Source: BS750m-G62 sp964577175 | GTDB lineage: Bacteria > Planctomycetota > Phycisphaerae > FEN-1346 | NCBI GenBank assembly: GCA_964577175.1 | Contig: CAZNYC010000093.1 | Span: forward strand, 1-16,412 | Direction of reading: 5' to 3' | Length of the DNA: 16,412 nucleotides | In this document: positions 1 through 6,154 of the stretch, in pieces | How positions within the stretch are numbered: the stretch's first letter is position 1 | Layout of the letters: every line of letters begins with the position of its first letter | Program-made: the position numbers and the translations under genes | The notes under the pieces: generated by a model | Seen by the model: only the letters and a program-made list of their open reading frames with translations | Databases searched by the model: none | What the model was told of the DNA's origin: nothing

Positions 1-14
1 CGCACGAAGAGGCC

Positions 15-302
15 ATGGCGCGGATCGAGGAGGCCCGCAAGGCCGCCGACGCCCGCGTGAGGCCCTGGCAGGCGGCGCTGAAGCCGGGGGAGCGGTTCAT
101 CTACCTGGCCGAGGGCCTCTTGATCTTCGGCGAGGTGCTCCAGGCTTACGAGGAGCCGCGGCTGAAGCATTACCGCTTCTGCCGGTGCTACTCGGTCGCG
201 TGCCCGGAAGGCGAACTGGGCGACGTGCACGTCTCGGTGGTGCTCGCGCCGGTGAGCCGGGCGTTCTTCGAGGCGATGCGCGAGCGGGGCTGGCAAGGCT
301 GA
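15..302 (+). CDS. Small hypothetical protein, possibly N-terminally truncated by the window edge
   Basis: This 95-aa protein belongs to no family I recognise. It is a mixed alpha/beta, charged protein with an Ala/Arg/Glu-rich helical start, a hydrophobic stretch around residues 28-42, and two Cys near residues 56-62 (CRC and VAC), and no signal peptide or membrane segment. The frame stays open upstream to base 3, and the purine-rich GAAGAGG lies only two bases before the ATG, too close for a good ribosome site. The true start may therefore be outside the window. A strong hairpin follows 23 bases after the stop. It stands at the head of a row of small unrelated plus-strand accessory genes. Coding is supported by length and lack of low complexity only. 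Confidence 0.55.
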   Translation: MARIEEARKAADARVRPWQAALKPGERFIYLAEGLLIFGEVLQAYEEPRLKHYRFCRCYSVACPEGELGDVHVSVVLAPVSRAFFEAMRERGWQG

Positions 303-324
303 CCTGCCGGGCCGTTTCCGGCCA

Positions 325-357
325 GGCTCCGGCTGCCCTGAGGGGCGGCAGCGAGCC
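325..357 (+). terminator. GC-rich hairpin after the first gene, possible terminator
   Basis: GGCTC (325-329) pairs with GAGCC (353-357) and GCTGCC (332-337) pairs with GGCAGC (347-352). The pairs enclose a two-base bulge and a nine-base loop, giving 11 pairs in all. It begins 23 bases after the stop of the upstream gene. No U-tract follows, so intrinsic termination is uncertain; it could instead protect the 3' end. Confidence 0.4.
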
Positions 358-519
358 GGGCGCGCGCGGGGGCCGGCGCCGGGCAGCGCGCGGGTCGTCC
401 CCCCTGCCGAGGGCCGCGTCGCCGTCCTACAGGCCGCGCCAGTGCACACGCGGACGGTCCCCCGCCTGCCGGGTCCGGCCGCTTGGACCATCACCCCGGC
501 CCCAAGGCGGCCAGGCTCG

Positions 520-610
520 CTCATTCTGCCTTCCGGCCTTCGGCCGCAGGCTGGAGGCGCGATAAGGCAGATGGTTCGCCCGGCCAAGGGACAGCCGGAG
601 GTGATGGTCT
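520..610 (+). promoter_or_regulatory. Leader copy A: conserved structured 5' element before the kinase gene
   Basis: This 91-base stretch starts with CTCATTCT and ends at the kinase ATG. It resembles the leader at 1408-1497 before the zinc-ribbon gene: 24 of the first 31 bases match, and the ribosome site GGAGGTGAT is identical in both. At offset 14 both carry a five-pair hairpin with a three-base loop, here CGGCC (534-538), loop TTC, GGCCG (542-546). Pair 537/543 is C-G here and T-A in the other copy, a compensatory change that supports an RNA structure. It could be a cis-regulatory RNA, or a shared promoter and leader carried along by duplication. Confidence 0.55.
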
Positions 611-1174
611 ATGTCAAGCGTCCGCAGGGGCGGCGGGGAGAGCCACGCCCGGCCGCTGCTGCTCGTCCTGTGCGGCCCGTCGCACGCCGGCAAGTCCACG
701 TTCGCCGCCCGGCACTGCCGAGGCTTCGAGGTGGTGAGTTCGGACCGGATTCGACGAGGGCTGGGCACGCGGTTCGGCGACGCCCGGCACGAGCCGAGGG
801 TCTGGGAGGTCTTTGACCGCCGGAAGCGTGAGGCGTTGAGGGCCGGCCGGAACGTGGTCCTGGACGCCTGCCACCTGTCCCCGGAGGCGAGGTGGCACTC
901 CGTGCAGGGGCCGAACCGCCGGCACCAGAAGGTATTCGTCCTCTTCGACGTGTCGCTGGCGACGGTCCTCGCCCGCTGCCGCAGGACGGGCCGGCTCGCG
1001 CTTGGCGAGGCCGAACGGATGTGGATGGCCTTCCAGGCCACCAGGCCCACGGCCGGAGAGTTGAGGCGGCTGGGCATCGACGAGGTGCACGTCGTTGACG
1101 AGGCTGGCACGCGCCGGCGGCTATGGGAGGCCGGCCACCCAGACGTTGAACGGGTAACGGCTCGTCCCGGGTAA
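611..1174 (+). CDS. P-loop kinase of the polynucleotide-kinase-like (AAA_33) type
   Basis: This 187-aa protein is a likely ATP-dependent kinase, by family probably acting on a 5'-OH of nucleic acid or on a nucleoside-like substrate. Walker A is GPSHAGKST (residues 22-30). It is followed by SSDRIRR (43-49), which fits the Asp-Arg region of T4-PNK-like kinases, then LDACHL (84-89), the counterpart of the D-T/A-N/H-L motif after strand 3. An Arg-rich lid, RCRRTGR (122-128), comes next. The length is normal for a stand-alone kinase domain, and no phosphatase domain is attached. The start follows GGAGGTGATGGTCT. Its last eight codons and stop lie inside a 41-bp repeat found again at 2039-2079. Such kinases are common in phages and islands, often in nucleic-acid repair; the substrate is not knowable here. 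Confidence 0.85.
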   Translation: MSSVRRGGGESHARPLLLVLCGPSHAGKSTFAARHCRGFEVVSSDRIRRGLGTRFGDARHEPRVWEVFDRRKREALRAGRNVVLDACHLSPEARWHSVQGPNRRHQKVFVLFDVSLATVLARCRRTGRLALGEAERMWMAFQATRPTAGELRRLGIDEVHVVDEAGTRRRLWEAGHPDVERVTARPG

Positions 1175-1191
1175 CGGGTCAGCGGCGCCGG
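1151..1191. repeat. 41-bp direct repeat, copy 1
   Basis: This is identical over 41 bases to 2039-2079, exactly 888 bp away. It covers the last codons and the TAA of the kinase gene (1172-1174), and on the other strand it carries a TGA (rc of 1179-1181) where copy 2 has the stop of the HNH gene. The sequence upstream (1121-1150 versus 2009-2038) is still recognisably similar, with about 17 of 30 bases matching without gaps. Within the repeat, CGGGTAACGG occurs twice, 18 bp apart. Confidence 0.9.
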
Positions 1192-1497
1192 TCAGTGGAC
1201 GAAGTGCGCCGAGCGGTGCCAAGAGATCTGTCACTGCAGGCCGGGGTAAAACGGGCTGCAGGCCGGTGCTCCGCATGGGCAGTGAGGGGCGCGGCTGCCG
1301 CGGCTCAGGCTTCGGGTTCAACCGGCCCTTGCCGCCTTCATTGCGCGGCCACCCACCGGGTAGGATTCCGCCGTTCGCCAACCACCTCCGCAACAATGGC
1401 TCGGCCCCTCATTCTCGCTTGCGGTCTCCGACCGCCGGGGCGAGCAGGCGAACCGAGATTAGGGGCCTCGCCCAGGCTCAGGCGGAGGTGATTGGCT
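1175..1497. other. Intergenic region with short direct repeats and leader copy B
   Basis: These 323 bases hold no convincing gene. They contain the tail of the 41-bp repeat, a pair of exact 11-bp direct repeats CTGCAGGCCGG at 1234-1244 and 1256-1266 (centre spacing 22 bp, two helical turns) and the structured leader at 1408-1497. Open frames on the minus strand (1121-1396) are Pro/Leu/Arg-rich and lack motifs. Confidence 0.6.
1408..1497 (+). promoter_or_regulatory. Leader copy B: conserved structured 5' element before the zinc-ribbon gene
   Basis: This 90-base counterpart of the leader at 520-610 begins with the same CTCATTCT. The hairpin is GCGGTC (1421-1426), loop TCC, GACCGC (1430-1435), at the same offset as in copy A and with a T-A pair replacing C-G. 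The ribosome site GGAGGTGATTGGCT precedes ATG 1498. The middle (about 1440-1480) is less conserved. Confidence 0.55.
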
Positions 1498-1806
1498 ATG
1501 CAAAAGCGGAATCCCTGGTCCCGGTGTGAGGTCCGGCCGCAGAAGGCAAAGGCGAAGGGAAAGCCTGAACCACGCGGCAGGATTTACGTAAACGCCCCCG
1601 CGCCTTGCACAGGCCGAGACGGGCGTTCCGGACAACCGTCGGAGCGCGAGTGTGGCTACCTTGCGTGCCCTGAGTGCGGCGGCAAAGACTGGGTCTACGT
1701 AGGCGAGTACCGGATCGGCCCGTACACCGTGATCGAGGAACGGCACTGTCAGCGGTGCGGCGCCGTGCTGCAGCTGGAGCGCCCCGAGGCGGAAGAAGGG
1801 TGGTAG
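1498..1806 (+). CDS. Small zinc-ribbon protein
   Basis: This 102-aa protein has a basic, probably disordered N-terminus (residues 1-45, rich in Lys/Arg/Pro/Gly). A C-terminal zinc ribbon follows, with CPEC (57-60) and CQRC (84-87), each on a beta-hairpin separated by an aromatic-rich strand pair (DWVYVGEYRIG). The second knuckle ends CGAVL, typical of rubredoxin-like or ribbon folds. I chose ATG 1498 because it sits seven bases behind GGAGGTG, as in the kinase gene; TTG 1492 would overlap that spacer. A binding partner cannot be named: ribbons like this may bind nucleic acid or act in transcription or protein contacts. It shares its leader type and its 3' repeat with the kinase gene, so the two may be co-regulated. 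Confidence 0.7.
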   Translation: MQKRNPWSRCEVRPQKAKAKGKPEPRGRIYVNAPAPCTGRDGRSGQPSERECGYLACPECGGKDWVYVGEYRIGPYTVIEERHCQRCGAVLQLERPEAEEGW

Positions 1807-1887
1807 CTCGCCCCGGTTCCGTAAGGGCGCCCGGCCCGTGCCGGCCTGACGCGCTGTTTCGGCCCTCGTGGTGCGAACCTTGGCGGA

Positions 1888-1929
1888 GCGCGTCGGACGT
1901 GGTGCCGCGCGGAGCGCTGCACGACGCGC
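1888..1929. repeat. Inverted repeat with 8-bp arms
   Basis: GCGCGTCG (1888-1895) and its perfect reverse complement CGACGCGC (1922-1929) enclose 26 bases, themselves GC-rich. It lies between the zinc-ribbon stop and repeat copy 2. It could be a terminator-like hairpin; in sequence this GC-rich, chance is also possible. Confidence 0.35.
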
Positions 1930-2038
1930 CACATGAGCGACTGGGCGTTGGGACACGGGCACAGGGCGTAGGCTAACGCGGCCTGCGGCACGCGGCGGAC
2001 GGCTTGGACTATGTGGCCCCGGCCGCCAAGAAGGTACT

Positions 2039-2079
2039 CGGGTAACGGCTCGTCCCGGGTAACGGGTCAGCGGCGCCGG
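2039..2079. repeat. 41-bp direct repeat, copy 2
   Basis: This is an exact copy of 1151-1191. In the plus frame of the kinase it encodes the same last residues, RVTARPG, and a TAA (2060-2062), but without an intact kinase upstream. On the minus strand it contains the real stop of the HNH gene (2067-2069). The two stops face each other four bases apart. The preceding bases 2009-2038 look like a decayed copy of the kinase 3' end. Confidence 0.9.
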
Positions 2080-2543
2080 GCGTAACGGCGACGGACGGCG
2101 AGGGTCTTGGCGGCTGTGGTTCGCAGGTTGTAGCGGCCGTAGATGACGATCCAGGACACCTGGTCCAGGCAGTGCTGGCGACGGATCGCGGCCTTCAGGG
2201 CGGCTCGGCCTGCCTCCGCCTCCAGGCCGTTGGTGGCCACGTAGTGCCGAAGCAATGCCTGCTGCCGGCGGCCACGGGTCTGGGTGATGTGGGTGGCCGC
2301 GTGACAGGTCGGACACAGGCCCCGGAAACCACCCAGGTGCTGGTACCGGGTCCTGGGGTTGAAACGCCACACCTCGTGACAGTGCAGCACGGTGCGGCGC
2401 CCGCAGGCCCGGCACCGGTGACCGGCCCTGCGGTAGACGGCCCGCCGCAGCCTGTCCCACTGGGGCTTGGGCAGCAGGTTGGCCAGGCTGGCGAAGCGCG
2501 ACGCGGCGGGGATCGGCTCCATCGTCAGGGGACGGCGGGGCAT
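2067..2543 (-). CDS. HNH endonuclease domain protein
   Basis: This 158-aa protein is a likely Zn-supported DNA-cutting HNH nuclease. The first Cys pair is CRAC (44-47). The catalytic strand is HCHE (54-57), and the second half is CPTCH (77-81) followed by H85, matching the order Cys2 - H-x-H/E - Cys2-H of compact HNH enzymes. The rest is basic (many Arg) and presumably binds DNA. No extra domain is attached, so this is neither an IscB/Cas9-like protein nor a complete restriction system. A start at codon 8 is also possible; neither start has a clear ribosome site. Its stop lies inside repeat copy 2, and it converges on the zinc-ribbon gene. Small HNH genes like this are common in phages and as free-standing homing enzymes. 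Confidence 0.8.
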   Translation of the reverse strand: MPRRPLTMEPIPAASRFASLANLLPKPQWDRLRRAVYRRAGHRCRACGRRTVLHCHEVWRFNPRTRYQHLGGFRGLCPTCHAATHITQTRGRRQQALLRHYVATNGLEAEAGRAALKAAIRRQHCLDQVSWIVIYGRYNLRTTAAKTLAVRRRYARRR

Positions 2544-2565
2544 AGTAGGGTATGGGGACGAGGGG

Positions 2566-2573
2566 TATATAAA
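2566..2573 (-). promoter_or_regulatory. Possible -10 element for the HNH gene
   Basis: TATATAAA on the plus strand reads TTTATATA on the minus strand, 22 bases before the HNH start codon. It is one of few AT-rich octamers near that gene. I see no matching -35 element, so the call is weak. Confidence 0.25.
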
Positions 2574-2760
2574 GGGCGCTGGCCGGCGCCGGCGGCCGGC
2601 AGGGGTGGCGGGAAAGAGCTGCCACCGCGGTGGACGGGAGGCCGGGCTATAGCGCCCGGCACGGAGGGGAATAACACCAGCGGGCGTGGCCGTGTGAACA
2701 GTCGGCTGGTGGGAAGGGTGTTGGACGCCCGCCGCGCGTTGAAAACACGTAACTTGTTGT

Positions 2761-2776
2761 GGTTAATGGATTAACC
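2761..2776. repeat. Perfect 7-bp inverted repeat, operator-like
   Basis: GGTTAATGGATTAACC is GGTTAAT and ATTAACC around a two-base centre. It lies in the AT-rich island at 2738-2825. The size and symmetry fit a dimeric regulator site or a recombinase core; no second copy was found in the window. Confidence 0.4.
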
Positions 2777-2989
2777 GGGAAATCGGGTGTTTGTTCATGG
2801 GGGTAGAAAACGCGAAAATGAAAACGTCCGGTGGGCCTCGACGGCCGATCGGCGCACAAGAAAACCGGGCGGCGCCGGCGGACACTTTCTGACGAGGAAA
2901 CGACGGATTTCGAAGAGGAAGCGGCACCTTGTAGGAGGGCAGCGAGGAGCGCGCAGCTACGTGGCCGAGTCGGGCAACGGCGTGGGGTG

Positions 2990-5050
2990 TCACGCCAGGA
3001 CCTTGCGGACCCCGGACAGACCGACCTTGTAGAAGACCATGGATTCAGCGATGGCCGCGATGAAGAGCAGGTCCCGTCCGAGACCCAGGAAGGTCAGCCA
3101 GTACGCCTCCGGGGTGGACGCTTCGAGGGACCCGTAATACTGCAGTTCCCAGCCCATCAGCAGCGCGGCCATCAGGCCGATGCCGATGGCCCCGTACGTC
3201 CACGGGAAGTAGAAACACCGGACGGGCATCCGCTGCTCCAGCGGGGCGTTCCAGCGAAGGCAATCCCGAGCGGTCACGAACTGTCGGCGATCGACGAGGT
3301 GCTCGAGGGACGTGATCACGTTGAACACGTTACCCGGCAGCGCCCAGGCGAAGAGCCAGATCAGGAACAGGTCTTTCAGGAGACCGGCCGCCGGCGGTGC
3401 GTGGTGCCCACCGCTCAGGTCAACGGTCGACGGGAGCATCGTCCCGAGCAGCATTTGCGCGACGAGGAATGCGGCCGTCAGGAGCCCGATTCCTGCAAAC
3501 CATGACCAGGACTTGCGGTGTCGAACGGTGGCGCTCGGCAGGGCATGCACCACGCCCATGGCCACGAGTGCCAGCGCTGCGGCCGCCACGATACGTCCCC
3601 ACGCCACCAGGGGCCGGGATTCCGGGGCGAAGCCTTTGTAGGCCATCCAGCCTTCCAGGAACACCAGGCAGGCCACAAGCACGCTTGCCGCGATCGCGTG
3701 CCCGCGATGCCGACAATGTGCCGGAGGTTCCCCTTGGGATTCGGCAGCGCGCCGGCTGATGCCCAGCATCTCGATCAGGCCGGAAGCCGTGTCTTTCAGC
3801 ACGTCTCTCAGACGACCGCTCCCCTCGGGCGGGAAGAGCCCCTCGCAGACTTCGTCTATGGTTTCGACAGTCGCCAGGCGGGCGTCATGTTCGGTCACGA
3901 GGTTCCCGATCGCCGGGTGGTTGTCGATCTCGGGGACGTTTGCCGCCGGCACGTACACCACGCGGCACCCCGACGTGACCGCGTGTTCGACCTTCTCGGG
4001 AATTCCGTCCACGGGGAGGACCCGCCCGTCCTCGGCGTCCGTCGCCGCGAAGGTCCCGGTGAAGGCCACGTCGTTCGGCACGGGTCTGGCCAGGTACTCG
4101 GAAACGATGGCCACGGCCAGGGGAAGGGCCACGGACCCGCCTCCGTACTCGCGCGGCAGATCCACGGCATCCCCGCGAAGCGTGGCGATCTCCCACCGGA
4201 CCTCCCGCTCCTGGAGACCGTCCGGATAGGCGGCACGGCGGAGGTAGGCGTCTGCGGCCGCCCTGGCCCAGGAGGCCGCCTCCCTCATCGCGGTGTCGAT
4301 GTGATCGGTGGCTTCTCGTGCGTAGCCGATCTGCCCCCGAGCCGCGGCTTCCGTCTCGGCTCCCGGCTCGTAGCTCAGCGAGACGTGGACGAACCGGGCG
4401 TGGCCGCCCTGGCCGCGGGCGTAGAAGAGGGCCTGGACCACCCCCGGTCGCGTTTCGTCGCGGGCCATGAGCCCCAGCAGCCGGCCGACCCGTCCTTCGA
4501 TGTGGTTGGCCAGTTCGTGTCGACCGACGCGTCGCAGGAACGCCACGTAGGCCCCGAAGAACGGCCTCAGGAAGGTCGTGGCCGCCCCGTCGCTGAGTTC
4601 GAGGTCCCTGGTCTGCTCCTCGAAAACCCCGTTCGGCGGGGGGACCGGCTCGGCCTGTGGTCGCCCGCGGGACAGACACAGCTCTTCGTGAACGCCTTCG
4701 GGGTGGGCAGCCATGGCCTCGCTGATCGCCAGGAGGCAACGAAGCCAGGCGATCTGGTCCAGCGTGGTCGGAGCACGGTAGTTCGCTTCGAGGGCCTGGG
4801 CGAGCAGATCCCGCATGCGGCGGACCCGGCCTGGGTGTTGAACGAGCCACAGGGTGTGGTGTTCGATGAGGGCGGGCAGCACCTCCCGGCAGACGAGGTC
4901 CATGGCCCGCAGGTCCGAGGTGGAGAGGTCCAGCCAAGCCTTGCCCTCGACCTGCTGAAGAAAGGAGGCAAGAGCCTCCCGGTGACGTCCGGCCTCGACC
5001 AGGCGCTGGACGGGAGCGGAACCGGAGTCGGATTGACCGTTTTTCGACAT
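2990..5050 (-). CDS. Membrane protein with an ATPase-free Lon-like (S16) protease domain
   Basis: This 686-aa protein is predicted to be a membrane-bound serine protease. Residues 1-290 are helical and soluble (possibly TPR-like). Residues 300-375 match the Lon proteolytic domain: GGGSVALPLAVAIVS carries the nucleophile Ser306, and after TGTF...GRVLPVDGIPEK comes Lys353 at the spacing of the E. coli Lon Ser679/Lys722 pair (47 versus 43 residues). CRVVYVPAANVPEI matches the Lon strand that follows. There is no Walker A or B, so no AAA+ unfoldase is attached. The C-terminus (about 452-676) has five to six hydrophobic segments, e.g. 452-470, 482-504, 516-537, 558-577, 619-634 and 651-673. It is the last gene of the operon, eight bases after the zinc-finger/HEAT gene, with no strong ribosome site, suggesting translational coupling. 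Its substrate is unknown; the neighbour is the obvious candidate. Confidence 0.8.
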   Translation of the reverse strand: MSKNGQSDSGSAPVQRLVEAGRHREALASFLQQVEGKAWLDLSTSDLRAMDLVCREVLPALIEHHTLWLVQHPGRVRRMRDLLAQALEANYRAPTTLDQIAWLRCLLAISEAMAAHPEGVHEELCLSRGRPQAEPVPPPNGVFEEQTRDLELSDGAATTFLRPFFGAYVAFLRRVGRHELANHIEGRVGRLLGLMARDETRPGVVQALFYARGQGGHARFVHVSLSYEPGAETEAAARGQIGYAREATDHIDTAMREAASWARAAADAYLRRAAYPDGLQEREVRWEIATLRGDAVDLPREYGGGSVALPLAVAIVSEYLARPVPNDVAFTGTFAATDAEDGRVLPVDGIPEKVEHAVTSGCRVVYVPAANVPEIDNHPAIGNLVTEHDARLATVETIDEVCEGLFPPEGSGRLRDVLKDTASGLIEMLGISRRAAESQGEPPAHCRHRGHAIAASVLVACLVFLEGWMAYKGFAPESRPLVAWGRIVAAAALALVAMGVVHALPSATVRHRKSWSWFAGIGLLTAAFLVAQMLLGTMLPSTVDLSGGHHAPPAAGLLKDLFLIWLFAWALPGNVFNVITSLEHLVDRRQFVTARDCLRWNAPLEQRMPVRCFYFPWTYGAIGIGLMAALLMGWELQYYGSLEASTPEAYWLTFLGLGRDLLFIAAIAESMVFYKVGLSGVRKVLA

Positions 5051-5058
5051 GGGTTGCT

Positions 5059-6099
5059 TTACGGGGACGGGAAGCGTGCCAGCGTTTGTTGGACGGCCGC
5101 GCGAACCGAATCGTCGGGGTCGTCGGCCAGGGGCCGGATTATCGGACCGGCTGCCGGGCCCCGTATCACGCCGAGGATCTCGACGGCGTGGCGCCGGATG
5201 GCCGGCTCGTGGTGGCGAAGCAGCCGCTCCAGGATCGGCATGTAGGCGTCGGTGCCGGCCCGGGCCAGGTCTTCAAGGGTCACCAGGGGCTCGAGTCGGG
5301 CCGCCAGGTACTCGCGTTCCGGTCGGAGGGCGTGCGTTTCGTCGGGGGGGAGGACGCAGCGGCCCTCGCCGTCCGCCACCCGCACGACCCTGGCAAAGCG
5401 GACGGTGCCGCCCTCCAGAAGGGCGAGCCTCGCCAGACAGTCCCGGTAGGGCGACTCCGCCTCCAGGGTCCGAACGGTGACGCGGAGCTGGTCGCCGAAC
5501 TGCACGAGGTGAATCTCGAACGGGGGATCCTCCTGCCGGAGGACCTGTTCGGAAAACCCCTCGCCGGTAGCGGCCGCCAGGGGTAGGGCCGCCCCGGTGG
5601 CGGGTTCGGCCAGCGGGAGCCGTACGTCCGGTGTCGGGGGTGCCGGCGTGTCGGGGGGCGAACGGAGCGTGGCCGCCAGGGCGTCGGCTTCCTCGGGCAC
5701 TGCGACGAGAAGATCCAGGAGACGCCGGGCCAGGTATCGCTGAAACGCGTCCTCCGCTTCGGGCCCGCGGGCCTCCAGGAGTTCGGCCACACGGTCCGAG
5801 CACTCGGGGCACGCGGCCAGGTGGGCGTCCACGTCCTGCGTCTCGTCTGCCTCCGGGGTGTGATCGAGGTAGGCCGTCAAGGTTTCCCTGGAAGGGCACT
5901 CGCCCCTCGGCGGCACGGCCATGGCGCGGCGAAAGGCCGAGGCGGTGGAGGCGGCACCCTCGCGGAACTTTTCCCAGCGGGCCCGGCACCGGGGGCAGGT
6001 CGTCAGGTGCTGCTCCATCGCCGCCCGCCGGTTCGCGTCCAGGTCGTCTTCCCACAGACGGCTGAGGTCCACGTCGGTCAAACAGGCCTGGGTTTCCAT
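5059..6099 (-). CDS. Double zinc-finger (anti-sigma type) protein with C-terminal HEAT repeats
   Basis: This 346-aa soluble protein is probably the anti-sigma partner of the sigma factor encoded just upstream. It has two zf-HC2-type fingers in tandem: H31-x3-C35-x2-C38 and H93-x3-C97-x2-C100, each on the helical pattern of zinc-binding anti-sigma domains. Residues 110-280 are a Pro/Ala-rich linker and a beta-rich part of unknown type (about 195-275). Residues 286-343 form HEAT-like helix pairs (LLRHHEPAIRRHAVEIL and LADDPDDSVRAAVQQTL). There is no membrane segment, unlike many anti-sigma factors. The frame continues upstream but overlaps the sigma gene in another frame. I chose ATG 6099 because GGCGGGAG lies before it and the zinc finger begins at once. 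It is followed after eight bases by the Lon-like protease gene. Confidence 0.75.
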   Translation of the reverse strand: METQACLTDVDLSRLWEDDLDANRRAAMEQHLTTCPRCRARWEKFREGAASTASAFRRAMAVPPRGECPSRETLTAYLDHTPEADETQDVDAHLAACPECSDRVAELLEARGPEAEDAFQRYLARRLLDLLVAVPEEADALAATLRSPPDTPAPPTPDVRLPLAEPATGAALPLAAATGEGFSEQVLRQEDPPFEIHLVQFGDQLRVTVRTLEAESPYRDCLARLALLEGGTVRFARVVRVADGEGRCVLPPDETHALRPEREYLAARLEPLVTLEDLARAGTDAYMPILERLLRHHEPAIRRHAVEILGVIRGPAAGPIIRPLADDPDDSVRAAVQQTLARFPSP

Positions 6100-6154
6100 T
6101 GTCTTACTCCCGCCTATGGCACATCCGCGCTTGCAAACAGGCGCTCCACCCGGC

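Larger units (their letters stand above)
303..610. other. Intergenic region holding a hairpin and a conserved leader
   Basis: There is no convincing gene in these 308 bases; open frames on both strands are Arg/Pro/Gly-rich shadows. It contains a strong hairpin just after the first gene (325-357), a GC-rich stretch (about 358-519) in which I see nothing, and the structured leader of the kinase gene (520-610). Confidence 0.6.
2544..2989. other. Gene-free, palindrome-rich region
   Basis: No gene is supported in these 446 bases. They hold a TATATAAA box (2566-2573), two perfect 12-bp palindromes (GCCGGCGCCGGC 2582-2593 and CCACCGCGGTGG 2622-2633), an unusually AT-rich island (about 2738-2825) with a 7-bp inverted repeat, and the downstream flank of the protease gene. 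The AT-rich island stands out from the GC-rich surroundings and could be a promoter, an attachment region or a boundary between the left gene set and the operon. Confidence 0.5.

Noticed and set aside
1151..2079. Integron attC sites
   Set aside because: The repeats and the inverted repeat at 1888-1929 suggested gene cassettes, but no GTTRRRY/RYYYAAC core pairs or attC architecture could be found, and no integron integrase is present.
2067..2543. IscB/TnpB-type RNA-guided nuclease
   Set aside because: The HNH protein is only 158 aa, with no RuvC motifs and no adjacent omega-RNA-like region.
2566..2573. Archaeal TATA box
   Set aside because: TATATAAA looks archaeal, but Shine-Dalgarno sites, sigma70-type promoters and a sigma factor in the window point to a bacterium.
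2763..2993. 76-aa minus-strand open frame next to the AT-rich island
   Set aside because: No motif, poor composition and no ribosome site; more likely non-coding control DNA.
3518..5245. 575-aa plus-strand open frame
   Set aside because: It is a shadow of the Lon-like gene on the other strand, lacks domains, and is Gly/Arg/Pro-rich as antisense frames are in GC-rich DNA.
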